Shown one piece after another: positions 46,530 through 57,059 of a stretch of DNA of 64,000 nt. The notes beneath the pieces are model-generated. The model was given only the letters and a program-made list of their open reading frames with translations, made no database searches and was not told the DNA's origin. A program made the translations under genes and the position numbers. Every line of letters begins with the position of its first letter. Position 1 is the first letter of the stretch. Source of the stretch: Actinostola sp. cb2023 (lineage: Eukaryota > Cnidaria > Anthozoa > Actiniaria > Actinostolidae); NCBI GenBank assembly GCA_033675265.1, contig JAUJYZ010001097.1, positions 154,501 through 218,500 of the forward strand. The letters run 5' to 3'.

Positions 46530-46960
46530 GTACTAGGGGGTGTGGGGGCATGCCCCCCCAGAAAATTTTGAAATCTACAAACTCTAAAATGCTATTTTTA
46601 GAGATCTGGAGTTGTTTTATTAACACAACAAAACTCAATTTTCAGTAAAATTTTCAGTTTATTGGACTTCCAACAAAGATGCTTGGAAGACTCTTCTTGG
46701 GTTACAAATCAGTGAAGACTTCACATACGTTTTTGACGCTAAAAACGGCACGTTCTTTCTCTTATCAGTCAAACCTGCCTCGAAGTCGAACGGTCGTATA
46801 AACAGTATGAATAAATTATATTATTCTTACGAGGGACACAGTTGAAAGTGCAAGAGAGACCTACGGACAGACATATCTATACAAGCGGTATTAAAAAAAA
46901 TTCCATAGGGGGGGTTGCAACCCCCAGAACCCTTCCCCTGGATCCGCCCCTGGATACTAA
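46530..46960. repeat. dispersed GGGGGTGTGGGGGCATGCCC repeat
   Basis: Starts with a short GGGGGCATGCCCCC palindrome and ends with a GGTTGCAACC palindrome followed by GGATCCGCCCCTG, a phrase also present near 150 and 17950. No coding frame. Confidence 0.5.
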
Positions 46961-46974
46961 GATAGTTTTAAGCT

Positions 46975-47257
46975 ATCTTCTTCGAAGACTAGAAGTATAA
47001 GAAGTAGTTGATCTGCCCAAAAGATAAATTATCTTGTATTTAAGACAACCCATCCACAGTTTTTCTTAAATACGCTCTCACATACAAACCACATACGCCG
47101 ATTCGTGTAGGCCAACTCTAAAAGATGTTTAGCGTTTTCGACTGGGCCTTTACACGACTGAACTCATAAAATTTAAAGCAAATCAATTAAACTCTAAATC
47201 AAAACGTTATCAAATCAACTCAAACTCAACAGCAAATCAAATGAACTCGACACATAT
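46975..47257 (+). pseudogene. family X, decayed copy
   Basis: Same order as X2 (ACTAGAAGTATAAGAAGTAG, TAAATACGCTCTCACATACA, GATTCGTGTAGGCC) with many indels; truncated in the Asn/Ser/Lys region by the foldback that follows. Confidence 0.75.
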
Positions 47258-47790
47258 ATACATAGTCTCCCTCGTCACGCAACTGTCAGTCATTGTCCGG
47301 TCTCTCCTCACGCAACTGACATTTTCCTTATCATAAGCCCGAGTATACGCTCATTGAGCGTCTTGTTCTTCAACTAACTGGCAATCATTTTCAGGTTCTT
47401 CCTCACGCAACTGAAATTTGCCTTTTTACAATGCCCGAGTAAACGCTCATTGAGCGTCTTGTTATTTTAAAGAAGAAACAAAAGGGAGAAAGAGAAGTAA
47501 AAGCAAAAAAAAAAGGGTGGGATTCGAACTCGCGACCATGCATCACGCTAAAATCAAAAGAATGCGGAGCCCATTTTAATAGTAACAAGACGCTCAATGA
47601 GCGTTCACTCGGGCATTGTGAAAAGGAAAATGTCAGTTGTTCGAGGAAGTACTTGAAAATGAATGCCAGTTGGTTGAAGAACAAGGACAATGTCAGCTGC
47701 GCGAGGAGAGACCTGACAATGACTGACAGTTGCGTGACGAGGGAGACTATGTATATACATGTATGTGTCGAGTTCATTTGATTTGCCTTT
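47235..47790. mobile_element. foldback unit with three GACGCTC palindromes
   Basis: Arms (AGTCTCCCTCGTCACGCAAC against its complement) reach from CAAATGAACTCGACAC to its inverse near 47780. The left arm carries two tandem units with CTCATTGAGCGTC, the right arm one. The centre has a poly-A run and GGGATTCGAACTCGCGACC, a B-box-like motif on the minus strand. Confidence 0.7.
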
Positions 47791-48059
47791 GAGTTCATTT
47801 GATTACCTTTTGACTTTGAGTTCAATTGATTTGATTTTGATGAGTTTGTGTAAAGGCCCCCTCTCTAGCTTCAGATCCCGAAACGTCGAGTTTGGAATCG
47901 AGTTCGGGTTCGAGTTACGGTTCGAACGTCGAATAAAACAAGGACATCTTCTTCAATACAATATAATTTCTCTGACGTCATGACAATCAGTGACAGTTGA
48001 GTGACGAGGGAGACTATTAGTCCGGTGAGTACGAACATGATACGTCTTGAGGTTGCATA

Positions 48060-49745
48060 GGTCAGATGGTTCCGATAACGGCCTCGCGTTTTTTTTTTTT
48101 TTAATATATTTTAAGCGAGCTTCTAGTCCTTTTACCACTTCTAGTCATTGAACGATGAACTAGAATCCTGACCTTTTAATAGCTTGAAGATCTACAGCTG
48201 CTTTCAAAACTAAGATTCATAATCTACTTGAGTCCTGTGTCTCCTTTATCTTTTCAAATCTGCGGAGTAATCTTGAAACTCCGGATACGATTAAATACGT
48301 CCAAGAGACCATAATACTAAGAGAGCGAATCGCGCGGAATGATGGTTGGGATATGCTCGTGGCGCTAAATCTATTTTTAGTAAACCGGAAGGTGAGCACA
48401 CATCAGTAAAATTTTACTTCCGGCAGATAAAATCTCTTCCGCTAAAACGCTTTAAAAAATCAAGAAAATATAGCTAAAAGCTCGTAAATTTCGGGATGAT
48501 AACGTTCATGTCAAAAGACGACAGTAAATTGAAAACTGCTACGGTAAAGACAGTGAATTTCAGTCCGGCTTTGAAAGTTGAAAGCATTTTTGAATTTTCG
48601 ATCTTTGAACGCGGCCGCGCCGCGGCTTCCCGCCATTTATGTAAATAAGAAATCTGCTGCGGAATCAAATTCAAACAAGAAATTAGATCGATTGTGTCGT
48701 TCAACCTATGCTATTCTACATGAAATGGCTTCATATAACACCGTAAGGGATTGATTTCTTTGAAAAGGAGTTGTAAAGTTTGAAAGAAGAGTAAAAAAAA
48801 AAACATCACCTTGGTGAGTCGGGATTGACCAACTCAACATGGAAACCAAAAACTACAACTACAAGCCTGCTGATTGTCTCTGATATTTGTACTTCCAGTT
48901 CTTCGTTTATTGCTTTGAACAATTAGAGAGTATTCACAAGAAAAGATGGAATCGATGACTTATGGATTGAAAGTACTGAATTCGACGAAAAAAGAAGAAA
49001 CTTCGGCCTCGCTTCACAACTCACAAAGAAATGTGCTTGCTTTTGGCCTTGAGTTTTCGCAGTTTTATAGCACGATGAACAGCCGCTTCAAAAACACGTT
49101 CAAAGACGAAAAATATCTTCTAAACTATTCCTTCAAAGTGAAACACATAATATGAATCTCTTTGGATCTGTTTGGTGGCTCGTACATCACTAGGAGTGTT
49201 TTAGGAGTTAAAAAACAACAACAACAACACAACAACAACCTGCGAGTGAAAGTGAAACTGAGTCAACACGGCTTTAATACGAATACGAGTGATTCAAACA
49301 AGATTGGTGAAGGTAAGCGTGTATAGATCTTTCTTTCTTCGCCAACGACTGTAAATTAAAGTGTGTGCTATTTCTACCTAGCGATGTTTGAAAACTTGTC
49401 GCTTGATTGTTGTCGTTTCTCAAAACCAGTTTGCAATAAAAACCGACGACTAGTCGTAGTTAGGACTTGAACTTGAAGTCAGTTTTTTTTGTTTTTACTT
49501 CCAGTCTTGTCCTTTGTTGCAAGAGTTTTAATTTTAATTTTACCATTATGATAACAGCAATAACAACATTCATAGCTAGCCGGCGTTTTACCGAAAGAGT
49601 TTTTTCTGCCGGAAGTCAGATTTCGCTGAAGTGTGCTCACCTTCCGGTTTACTAAAAATAGATTTAGCGCCACGAGCATGGGCCACACATCAGTACGAGA
49701 TTCGCTCTCTTAGTATTATGGTCTCTTGATACGTCGCATACTCGT
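48060..49745. other. inverted-repeat unit without recognised gene
   Basis: 48280-48450 (CCAAGAGACCATAATACTAA, AAATCTATTTTTAGTAAACC) is complementary to 49590-49740. Between them a 69-codon frame at 48946-49155 (MESMTYGLKVLN...) and GTAAGC at 49313 could be a small exon, but no motif is recognisable. A GACTACAAC-type and a CAACAA repeat (49217-49240) are present. Confidence 0.45.
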
Positions 49746-49793
49746 CATTTTGAAGCCGAACAAAACTACTACTACCGAAATCCGCATTTTCTA

Positions 49794-49823
49794 ACTCGGG
49801 CGGCCTGCGGCCTGGGCCCGAGT
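49794..49823. repeat. hairpin partner of 38472-38501
   Basis: CTCGGGC stem with GGCCTGCGGCC tip, inverted orientation. Followed by AACTAGACGCTC as at 51950. Confidence 0.8.
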
Positions 49824-50086
49824 AACTAGACGCTCTTCTAGCGTGAAGTCGGGCTTCTAAATGAAATGTAACCTATTTGAACTAAATATAGATATCTTAT
49901 AGTGCGATTGAAACAGTTTTTGGTTGCTCGTCGTTGCGTGATTCGAGCTCGATAGAACATGCTTTCCTTGCAATTTCAGTACTGCGAACTTTACAGTATA
50001 TCAGTAAAAACGTTAATTAGCAGTCCGGCTTCACGCTACTAGAGCGTCCTGTTTCAATCTAAATTTAGATACAGACGAAAAAAGAC

Positions 50087-51010
50087 TTATATTTCGACCC
50101 CTTGACCTCCGGTGCTTTCCCTGATTGGTTTGTGCTTTCTAATCTTTCTTGGCCAGACTTTATGTCTCCTTCGGCCGGCACAGGGCGCATGCACAGGATT
50201 TGAGGTCAACGACGACAAAGAACGCTTCTCATTTTTAGAGTCAGGGCTTCCACAGGAAGCCCGACTAACAAGACGCTCAATGAGCGTACACTCGGGCTTA
50301 TGACAAGGAGATTTGTCCATGTTGAAATCACACTTCTGAATCAGTACATCTGGCTTCAAGTTGTGGTATACATGCTTGGCTAGGCAGTACTCAGTTGAGT
50401 TCACATTTAAGTCAACATTAGAGTTCATTTGTATTATAGTTCTTGAGTTCATTTGATTTGCTTTTGAGCTTGAGTTCATTTGATTACCTTTGGACTTTGA
50501 GTTCAATTGATTTCCTTTTGATGAGTTCATGTAAAGGCCCTGTCGAAAACGCTCAACATCTTTTAGAGTGGGCCCACACGAATCGGCGTATGCGTTTGTA
50601 TGTGAGAGCGTATTTAAGAGGAACGGATGGATGGCTTGCCTTGAATACAACATAATTTCACTTCTGCACAGGTCAACTGCTTCTTTCACTTCTAGTCGTC
50701 GAATACGATGACTTAGCTATATCTCAGTATCTGCCCTGAGCGAACAATAACTATTTGACATGTTTGTGGCGATATCAATATGCAATCAAGTGACCTCAAG
50801 TACGTTTAAATATGTAATACAGACGTACACGAATCTTTATGAGTCATCGACATAAATTGTTTCTCGTCACGCAACTCTCATTGTCATATTAAATACCCGA
50901 CTATACGCTCATTGAGCGTCTTCTTCTTCAACAGATCCCTAATCTCTAATGACGTTTTGATTTTGATTGTATTTTTGCCGTTCACTGACTTGTTTTCAGC
51001 GTGGAAATTC
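50087..51010 (-). pseudogene. family X, copy X3, 3'-truncated
   Basis: Minus strand. 51010-50690 is the shared 5' region with the palindrome at 50905-50920. The coding part 50689-50318 (EAVDLCRSEIMLYSRQAIHP to LIQKCDFNMDKS) agrees with X2 and then breaks off at a hairpin (50260-50312) that contains GACGCTCAATGAGCGT and CTCGGGC. The membrane segment is therefore missing, and the downstream in-frame residues come from other DNA. Confidence 0.75.
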
Positions 51011-51284
51011 TGCTTTAAATAGCGCTGTGCCGCGGTTCTAAAATTAATGCGCTTTTGTATTGTGCAAGTATATAAATAGGCTATTAAAACAACTTTGGCA
51101 TGACCCCAAATTTCGGACATTGAGCTTGTTTAGCTTTGCTTTAATTGATAAAGTTTTGAAGTATGATTTCTACGATTTCTTTTCCTTCTGAATTTTTCAA
51201 ACGTCGAATCGAATAAACATCCATCATTATATATCTGAGAAATGTGTTTCGTTTTATTGCCGGATACTTTTTAAACGGGTTTTC

Positions 51285-51360
51285 ACGGCGCGTGACGACA
51301 GTCAGGCAGCAAGCAAAGCGATATTAGCTATCTAAACAAAATCTACTGAAAAATCAAACC
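51285..51360 (+). repeat. short repeat shared with 38585-38650
   Basis: GCGCGTGACGACAGTCAGGC through TTAGCTATCTAAACAAAATC in both places, same orientation. Confidence 0.8.
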
Positions 51361-51576
51361 CTTGCTCTCTAGCTTCAGAGACATAATACGAAGCTGCCCA
51401 GTAACGGATTATTAACGACATGTTGCTTTCAAAACTAAGATTCATAATCTACTTGAGTCGTGTGTCGTATTGTTTTTTCTTATCTGCTGAGTAATCTTGA
51501 AACTCCGGATACGATTAAATACGTCGCATACTTTCGTCATTCTTTAACCGACTAAAAAAACTACGACTACTACTAC

Positions 51577-51892
51577 CACAGGCAGCCCAAGCAGTATACT
51601 TGTGGGTGATTTTAGAGTATTTTTTAAAATGTTTCGAAATGTAAAAATATTGCTCAATAAACTGACATTCACCTTTATTTACATTCATTTTGTGTTTATT
51701 TGACGTTCCGGAGTCTTTTAGTGGTATTTTTAGGGCTAAAAATACCACTAAAAGACTCCGGAACGTCAAATAAACACAAAATGAATGTAAATAAAGGTGA
51801 ATGTCAGTTTATTGAGCAATATTTTTACATTTCGAAACATTTAAAAAAATACTCTAAAATCACCCACAAGTATACTGCTTGGGCTGCCTGTG
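51577..51892. mobile_element. 316-bp almost perfect palindrome, CACAGGCAGCCCA ends
   Basis: Both arms of about 155 bp are nearly identical, from CACAGGCAGCCCAAGCAG to a short centre at AGGGCT. Flanked by CTAC repeats. The CACAG termini resemble CACTA (CMC) superfamily ends, but a simple-repeat target hides the target duplication. The same GGGCTGCCTGTG phrase forms many shorter hairpins in the window (3606, 10890, 33301, 34500, 55260). Confidence 0.85.
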
Positions 51893-51920
51893 CTACTACT
51901 ACCGAAAAACGCATTTTCTA

Positions 51921-51949
51921 ACTCGGGCTTCCTTCGGAAGGGCCCGAGT
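51921..51949. repeat. hairpin partner of 44439-44467
   Basis: CTCGGGC stem with TTCCTTCGGAA tip, inverted orientation. Confidence 0.8.
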
Positions 51950-52099
51950 AACTAGACGCTCTATTAAATAGCGTTCACTTGGGCTACTGATAATGAGATG
52001 ATGAAGCCGAGAATTGGTAGCTTTAAAATTGCAAGGTTTCTGAAAATGGTGAAGATTATAAGGTAGTTTTAGCCTGTTAATGCACAAATTAAATACAGT

Positions 52100-52627
52100 C
52101 ATATTCTCTTGATACGGTACCGGACTGTATAAAAAGTGATAGATTAACGATCGAGTTAGAGGTTGAGTTGAGTTTGAGTTACCGTTGAGTTACCTTTGAG
52201 TTAACCAAATTTTTTTTTTTTTGGAACAATGTCTTACAACGTTCAGTTGCCTATGGTGGCCTGGGGATGGGGGGGGGGGGGGGGTATTGCCTATGGTGGC
52301 CTGGGGAGGGGAGAGGGAGGTGGTAAGGGTCGAAACTGTTATTCTGGTATGTTTTTAAAAGGTCGTGCTACTGAATAACTCGAACTTAATAGAGAATGTA
52401 TTGAAATATAAGGCATTTTTTAAACGGGCCGATTCTCAATATATTATCAATAAAATTATCTTTGACACAGAGAAGAAGAATCAAGAAAACGTTTTAACGG
52501 CGAACGAACTTTCAACGGCAGTAGTTTTACTCGAACAAAGGCATAGCGAAATGACTTGAAAATAATCTAGCGAATTCGTTGAGTGGCCGTCGTGTTTGAC
52601 AAATGCAGTGATGGTAAACCTTAAAAC

Positions 52628-52659
<32 letters not shown>

Positions 52660-52670
52660 TATAATAATAA

Positions 52671-52719
<49 letters not shown>

Positions 52720-52805
52720 CGTATCCGGAGTTTCAAGATTACTCAGCATTGAAAAGATAAACGACTGGAACTAACAGTTGGATTTGAAAATCTAATCTTC
52801 ATAAT
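52100..52805. other. low-complexity region, no gene recognised
   Basis: Contains poly-T (52210), poly-G (52270-52284) inside a doubled TTGCCTATGGTGGCCTGGGG phrase, and an AT trinucleotide palindrome, (TAA)n then (TTA)n, at 52630-52720. A 64-codon frame at 52365-52559 is unrecognised. Confidence 0.5.
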
Positions 52806-52806
52806 A

Positions 52807-53089
52807 AAATGTACTGCGTAAAAAATGCAAATATCTGGAAACTGTCAACCAACAGAAGAATCAATATAAAGAAGTAAAGTTCGTCAACTTGTCAATCAGC
52901 ACTTTAGGTGTATTTGCGAAAGAATCCGCAGAAGAATTTATCGAAATGTTAAAAGAAATAGGTTTAGAAGAAAAACAACAAAAGTATATTGTTAGAAAAA
53001 TAAGTAATATTATTATCAGGTCAACATATATATATATTTTCTGTTGTAGAAATAAGGACTGGCTTAATCCCGAATTAATGAAGTTTTAA
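52807..53089 (+). CDS. C-terminal fragment of an unrecognised repeat ORF
   Basis: Open from 52807 and ending TAA at 53089; about 93 residues including KYLETVNQQKNQYKEVKFVN, LSISTLGVFAKESAEEF and YIVRKISNIIIRSTYIYIFC. The phrase FVNLSISTLGVF and the IIRSTYxIFCxRNK pattern remind me of hypothetical proteins repeated in cnidarian genomes, but this is memory only. A poly-A signal (AATAAA) follows at about 53226. The 5' part is not visible. Confidence 0.35.
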
Positions 53090-53094
53090 ATGTT

Positions 53095-54760
53095 TTAATG
53101 ATATATATAAATATACTTATGTTACCATTTTCTTTTTGTTAATTATATTTTCGAGTTCAAGTAGTCAATTGTAAATTACCTACATGTAGTGAGATTTGCA
53201 ATTGTTTGTGTAAAAAATACATGAAATAAAGAGTTTCCATTATAATGCGTCACATCCGGACAAACCCTTGAGAAGTTGCAGAAGTTGTACATTGTACAAA
53301 TTTTACTTTTGGGTCTGAACAAAGACGTGCATTTTGTAAAATTATTGTCTGTTTTGTTGATTATGGATTTAGTGAGTGATGAACAACGAATTGCTGGACT
53401 AGCTAAATTCTGCAGAAAGTGATCGAGTGCATTATCTTATCCGCACTGCTTTGCGGCGTGGTTTTCCTGGTGTCTGGAGCTACTGCGGGCTTAGTTTGTT
53501 AGTTCGTCTTTTGCTAAATCTTACAGGCCTTTATCGCTCTGCCAATAATTGTTGAGTGTTCGCTTTATTTGAGCGCAGAATGTAGTAACCAGTCATGTTC
53601 ATGTTCATTCACGAGAGCGATTTAGCATCCCCGATTCGTATGTTGTGTCAGCAGGGGTATCCTTATGAACGATAAGGGGGGGGGGGGGGGGGGTAGGTAG
53701 TCCAAATTTAGGATAGTGCTGTCCCGCCCAACGGTTCCAAAACTCGGACTCCTATTGAGAACATTGCTACCCATTTTAAGCCCAAATTTGCGCCCTTATA
53801 CAAGGACCAATTAATCCCGTCCCGAACGTCAAAACAGGTAGCATATTAATGGATAAGGGATCTTTTTTTGGCTGGGTGAAAGCGGACTCGAAAACCTTAC
53901 CCTATCGGGCGGTACATACCTATATAGCCAATATATGGGAGTAACGGCCCCAGAAGCTCAAGATAGAACATGATTGACATGTGAAAACACAAAAAGGCAA
54001 TTTCATTATCTTGAAATCATGCAGTTGCGCTTCAGTACTGAAGCTGTTAAAAACGCGCTGGGATAATTGCATTTGGCTGGCCACCACAAACTCAGTTAAC
54101 AGACCACCCCAAAGTCATTTCGCATGTGGCATTCTGTATTTTATATATCCCGATCAGTGGGAAAGAAAATACTCTTATTTTGAGTTGACCGTCAATTCTC
54201 GGTTCTTACAGGCATCCGCTCACTTTCATATAGTTAACAAATTGACATCACCTTTTAGTATATGTGTATGTTCTTTTATTGCATTTGATTATGAATTTCG
54301 TCATAACATTGTCAAAGTAGTTTGGATCCACGAGGCGATCACTGAGCTTTTTTAACGTGTAAGATTTTGTTGCTTGTTTAACCTTTTTTATCTGAGTAGC
54401 ATTTTGTTTAGACAATATATGGATGATATTACCTGAATCTGTTCCAGTTATTTTGCACGACCATTGAAATACAAGGATAACAGTTCTACCCTTTTGCAGC
54501 CAGTACTTCCAACACCAATAAATGACCCCTTTGTCGGAAACATTATATAATTGTATAAGCCTACTAAAACTACTAAAATCACGCACAACAACATAAGGTA
54601 ATAGACAATCACACATTGTAAGAGAGAAACTAGAATGTGACTAAGAAACAGGAGAGATTGTTTTGATTCAGTAGTGAGAGTGTTTTATAATCAGATGATT
54701 TCGTGTGTAGCCTTTAGAACGAATAAAGATTGTAAGCTAGAAGGTTGACGAAGCTAGTAC
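53095..54760. other. no gene recognised
   Basis: Holds a poly-G run (53677-53692) and a short dispersed repeat shared in style with 36300-36600 (CCTATC...GGTACATACC). Open frames at 53981-54355 (+) and 54248-54616 (-) overlap and carry no known motif. Confidence 0.45.
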
Positions 54761-54765
54761 AACAA

Positions 54766-54781
54766 GACGCTCAATGAGCGT
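54766..54781. repeat. GACGCTCAATGAGCGT palindrome, isolated copy
   Basis: Followed by ACACTCGGGCATTG and GACAGTTGCGTGACGAGGGA as in the family X units, so it is a remnant of one. Confidence 0.75.
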
Positions 54782-55029
54782 ACACTCGGGCATTGAGAAT
54801 GAGAATGACAGTTGCGTGACGAGGGAGACTAGTGTGTCGGTGAGCATAGATCACGGGCAACAGGTCACGTAGAGTCAGTATTTTTGGTAATTTTTGTATT
54901 TTCCGTATCGCTTATAAGCTCTCCTTAGCTCTGTTATTGTCTGTATTTGTTTCTGATGACCTTTAGACTATCCGAACCCCGACAGTAATCTGAACCCCGA
55001 CATCTGGTTTCATTTATGACGTTTATGCT

Positions 55030-55290
55030 TCCTGTGTGCGTCCTGCGGGATGCGCCCGCAGCAAATGTGTATATTTCAATATACACATGTACTGCGGGAC
55101 GCACACAGGGATCCCAACATCATCAATTTCTATGCACAGGGAACCCAACATAATACGAATTGCGCGCGCGCGCGTGCTCTACCACAGGAAACCCATCAAA
55201 AAAAGACGCAAATATCACTTTATTCATTATTTAGTAGCCTCAATGCAAAAGGAATGGTTGGGCTGCCTGTGGTTCTTGTGGCCACTTAGC
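55030..55290. repeat. hairpin-rich stretch of the GGGCTGCCTGTGG family
   Basis: Contains a TGCGGGACGCACACAGG inverted pair (55035-55110) and a segment complementary to 3598-3700 (GCTCTACCACAGGAAACCCA to GGTTGGGCTGCCTGTGG). Confidence 0.65.
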
Positions 55291-55469
55291 TGAGCTACGT
55301 AGTTTTCGGGGATGCCAGCGTCCATTAGTAGGCTTTGGCACATTATGCTCGCATTATTTTGAGCATTTTAGCAAGGTCAAAGCATCAAGAATAATGTCGG
55401 CATTTTAGCAAGAAAATGTTTACCCAGTATTAATTAGCCCCGCTTTCCATCCTCTAATTTTGTCTAAAC

Positions 55470-55830
55470 GATGTTTTGGGCTTCCTGTGGTCATGTAATT
55501 TTGTAAACATTTTAAATTATACTCAAGAAATAAAGATTAGTAGTTGTTTGAGTGCTGTGAGGTGTTTAATTTAGGATAAGAGGTCTGTTTAGTGTGATTT
55601 GGGATCGATATATTTTGAGTGCTCACGGCAAGGCAACAAGTCCCGTATTAAATCGATCACCAAGACTGGTTTCAGCCAAAAATCAAATACTTTCTCGATT
55701 CGCTCAATCAAGAGCTTTTGATATGTAATAGATCGCAATCTATCAGTGTGCTGACCTGCTTTCAGGTCGTTTACTCCACTGTAAACGGACCAGAAAACTC
55801 GATTTTTTTCGAATGACATGCGCCGAGTAA
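55470..55830. repeat. duplicated spacer shared with 14190-14615
   Basis: See the partner entry; same orientation, several small indels. Confidence 0.7.
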
Positions 55831-56099
55831 ATACTCGAAAATTAGAATTAGAAAAAAAGGAAAGAACTGTGCGGAGTCAAAATTAGAGAGGGCCTGGGTC
55901 TTTTCAGTCCCTGCACTTTTTTTTCTGTATGCAGTGTCTCGTCGTTGTCACAATGCCATTCTTCTAAGTAATGAAAATAATTTGTTTTCTGTGTATGTTT
56001 TTAATTAGTGTCTTGGGAATTTTTGAGCATTTTAGCTAGACTTTTCCTAGCATTTTAGTGAAGAAGTTAAGCATTAGCATTTTAGCAAAAAATAAAAGC

Positions 56100-57055
56100 A
56101 TATTGTGCCAAAGCCTATCCATTAGGCGTGAGATGCATGTTTTTCTAACGGAATGGTTACTGATATCAGTACCAGGCAATTAACGGCTTGAGCAGCACTC
56201 ACCAAAAATTTCCCGATGGAATTCTTTCCTAAAAGGGCTGTTTGAATACCATATATTCCTGAGCCTTCTTTTCTTTTATGGTTTACTGCCAAAACGAATG
56301 GAGAATCTGGCTTTTTCATCGCTTCAGGTCGATGACTTGCCTTGTACAGCTTTACTGGACATCGCTCGTTGTTTGTGGGGTGAACTCAGTGTTGGACTGA
56401 AAGCTCTTTGGTGGCCATCTCCGTGTCTTGTTTTGGACCATCGCTCAGCTCTCCAAACTAGGATTTCACTGTTCCAGTTTCTGGATCTTTATCAAGGCTT
56501 ACATCGCCCCATTTTAACTTTCTGGACTCGTCTCGAGCTCTGAATCCGAAATGGAGGGAAAATGTCCACCAAATGGTTCTCTGAAGTACTTCGGGGTTAT
56601 GGTCTCCACTTGAACTACCCTTTCTCAAACAACAAGTCCTCTTCAGTTTCGGTCATAATTCTTGCAGCTTGAGGACGATTACCTTTGGCATGGATTTCAA
56701 CTAGCTGACGCTTCTTTGCTACGAGAACTTCCCTGGACTTGTTGAACTCCTGGTCTGTAAACACATTCAAAGGAGAGTTCTTGTTGTTTAGATACCTTTG
56801 AATGCTTCTGTGCATCGATGTCAATGACGAAGGCTCGTACTCTCCACCATTTTTTTTCTTCGCATTCATGAAGAACCTACAGAGCAGCACATTCATCTCA
56901 ACGGCAGGTATTTCCTCGATTTCCCTGTTCTCGTTGATTGAAGAACAGAACTTTTTACATATTCCTATGTCATAATCGGGTTTTTTCTTAGTTGTCTCGG
57001 GTCTTTGGTCCTCGATAAACTCTTGGATACCTTGTGTTATTATATAGACAACCAC
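56100..57055 (-). pseudogene. Crypton/KIAA1958-like recombinase-derived pseudogene
   Basis: An intact frame, 57055-56615, encodes a helical N-terminal domain (QEFIEDQRPETTKKKPDYDI, SLTSMHRSIQRYLNNKNSPL, KSREVLVAKKRQL) like that of the DUF3504 proteins descended from Crypton tyrosine recombinases. Beyond 56615 the match continues in other frames: FGFRARDESRKLKWGDVSLD with the catalytic Arg, EILVWRAERWSKTRHG, NNERCPVKLYK, then PDSPFVLAVNHKRKEGSG and, after another shift, ISNHSVRKTCISRLMD with the His-x-x-Arg pair. It ends before the catalytic Tyr. At least three frameshifts, no introns. An inverted copy of its first bases (TATATAGACAACCACTGGAT) occurs at 58470-58490. Confidence 0.75.
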
Positions 57056-57059
57056 TGGA

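Noticed and set aside
47500..47560. tRNA gene on the minus strand (GTTCGAATCCC motif)
   Set aside because: The B-box-like motif is clear but there is no A-box or acceptor stem; more likely a SINE-type tail within a foldback.
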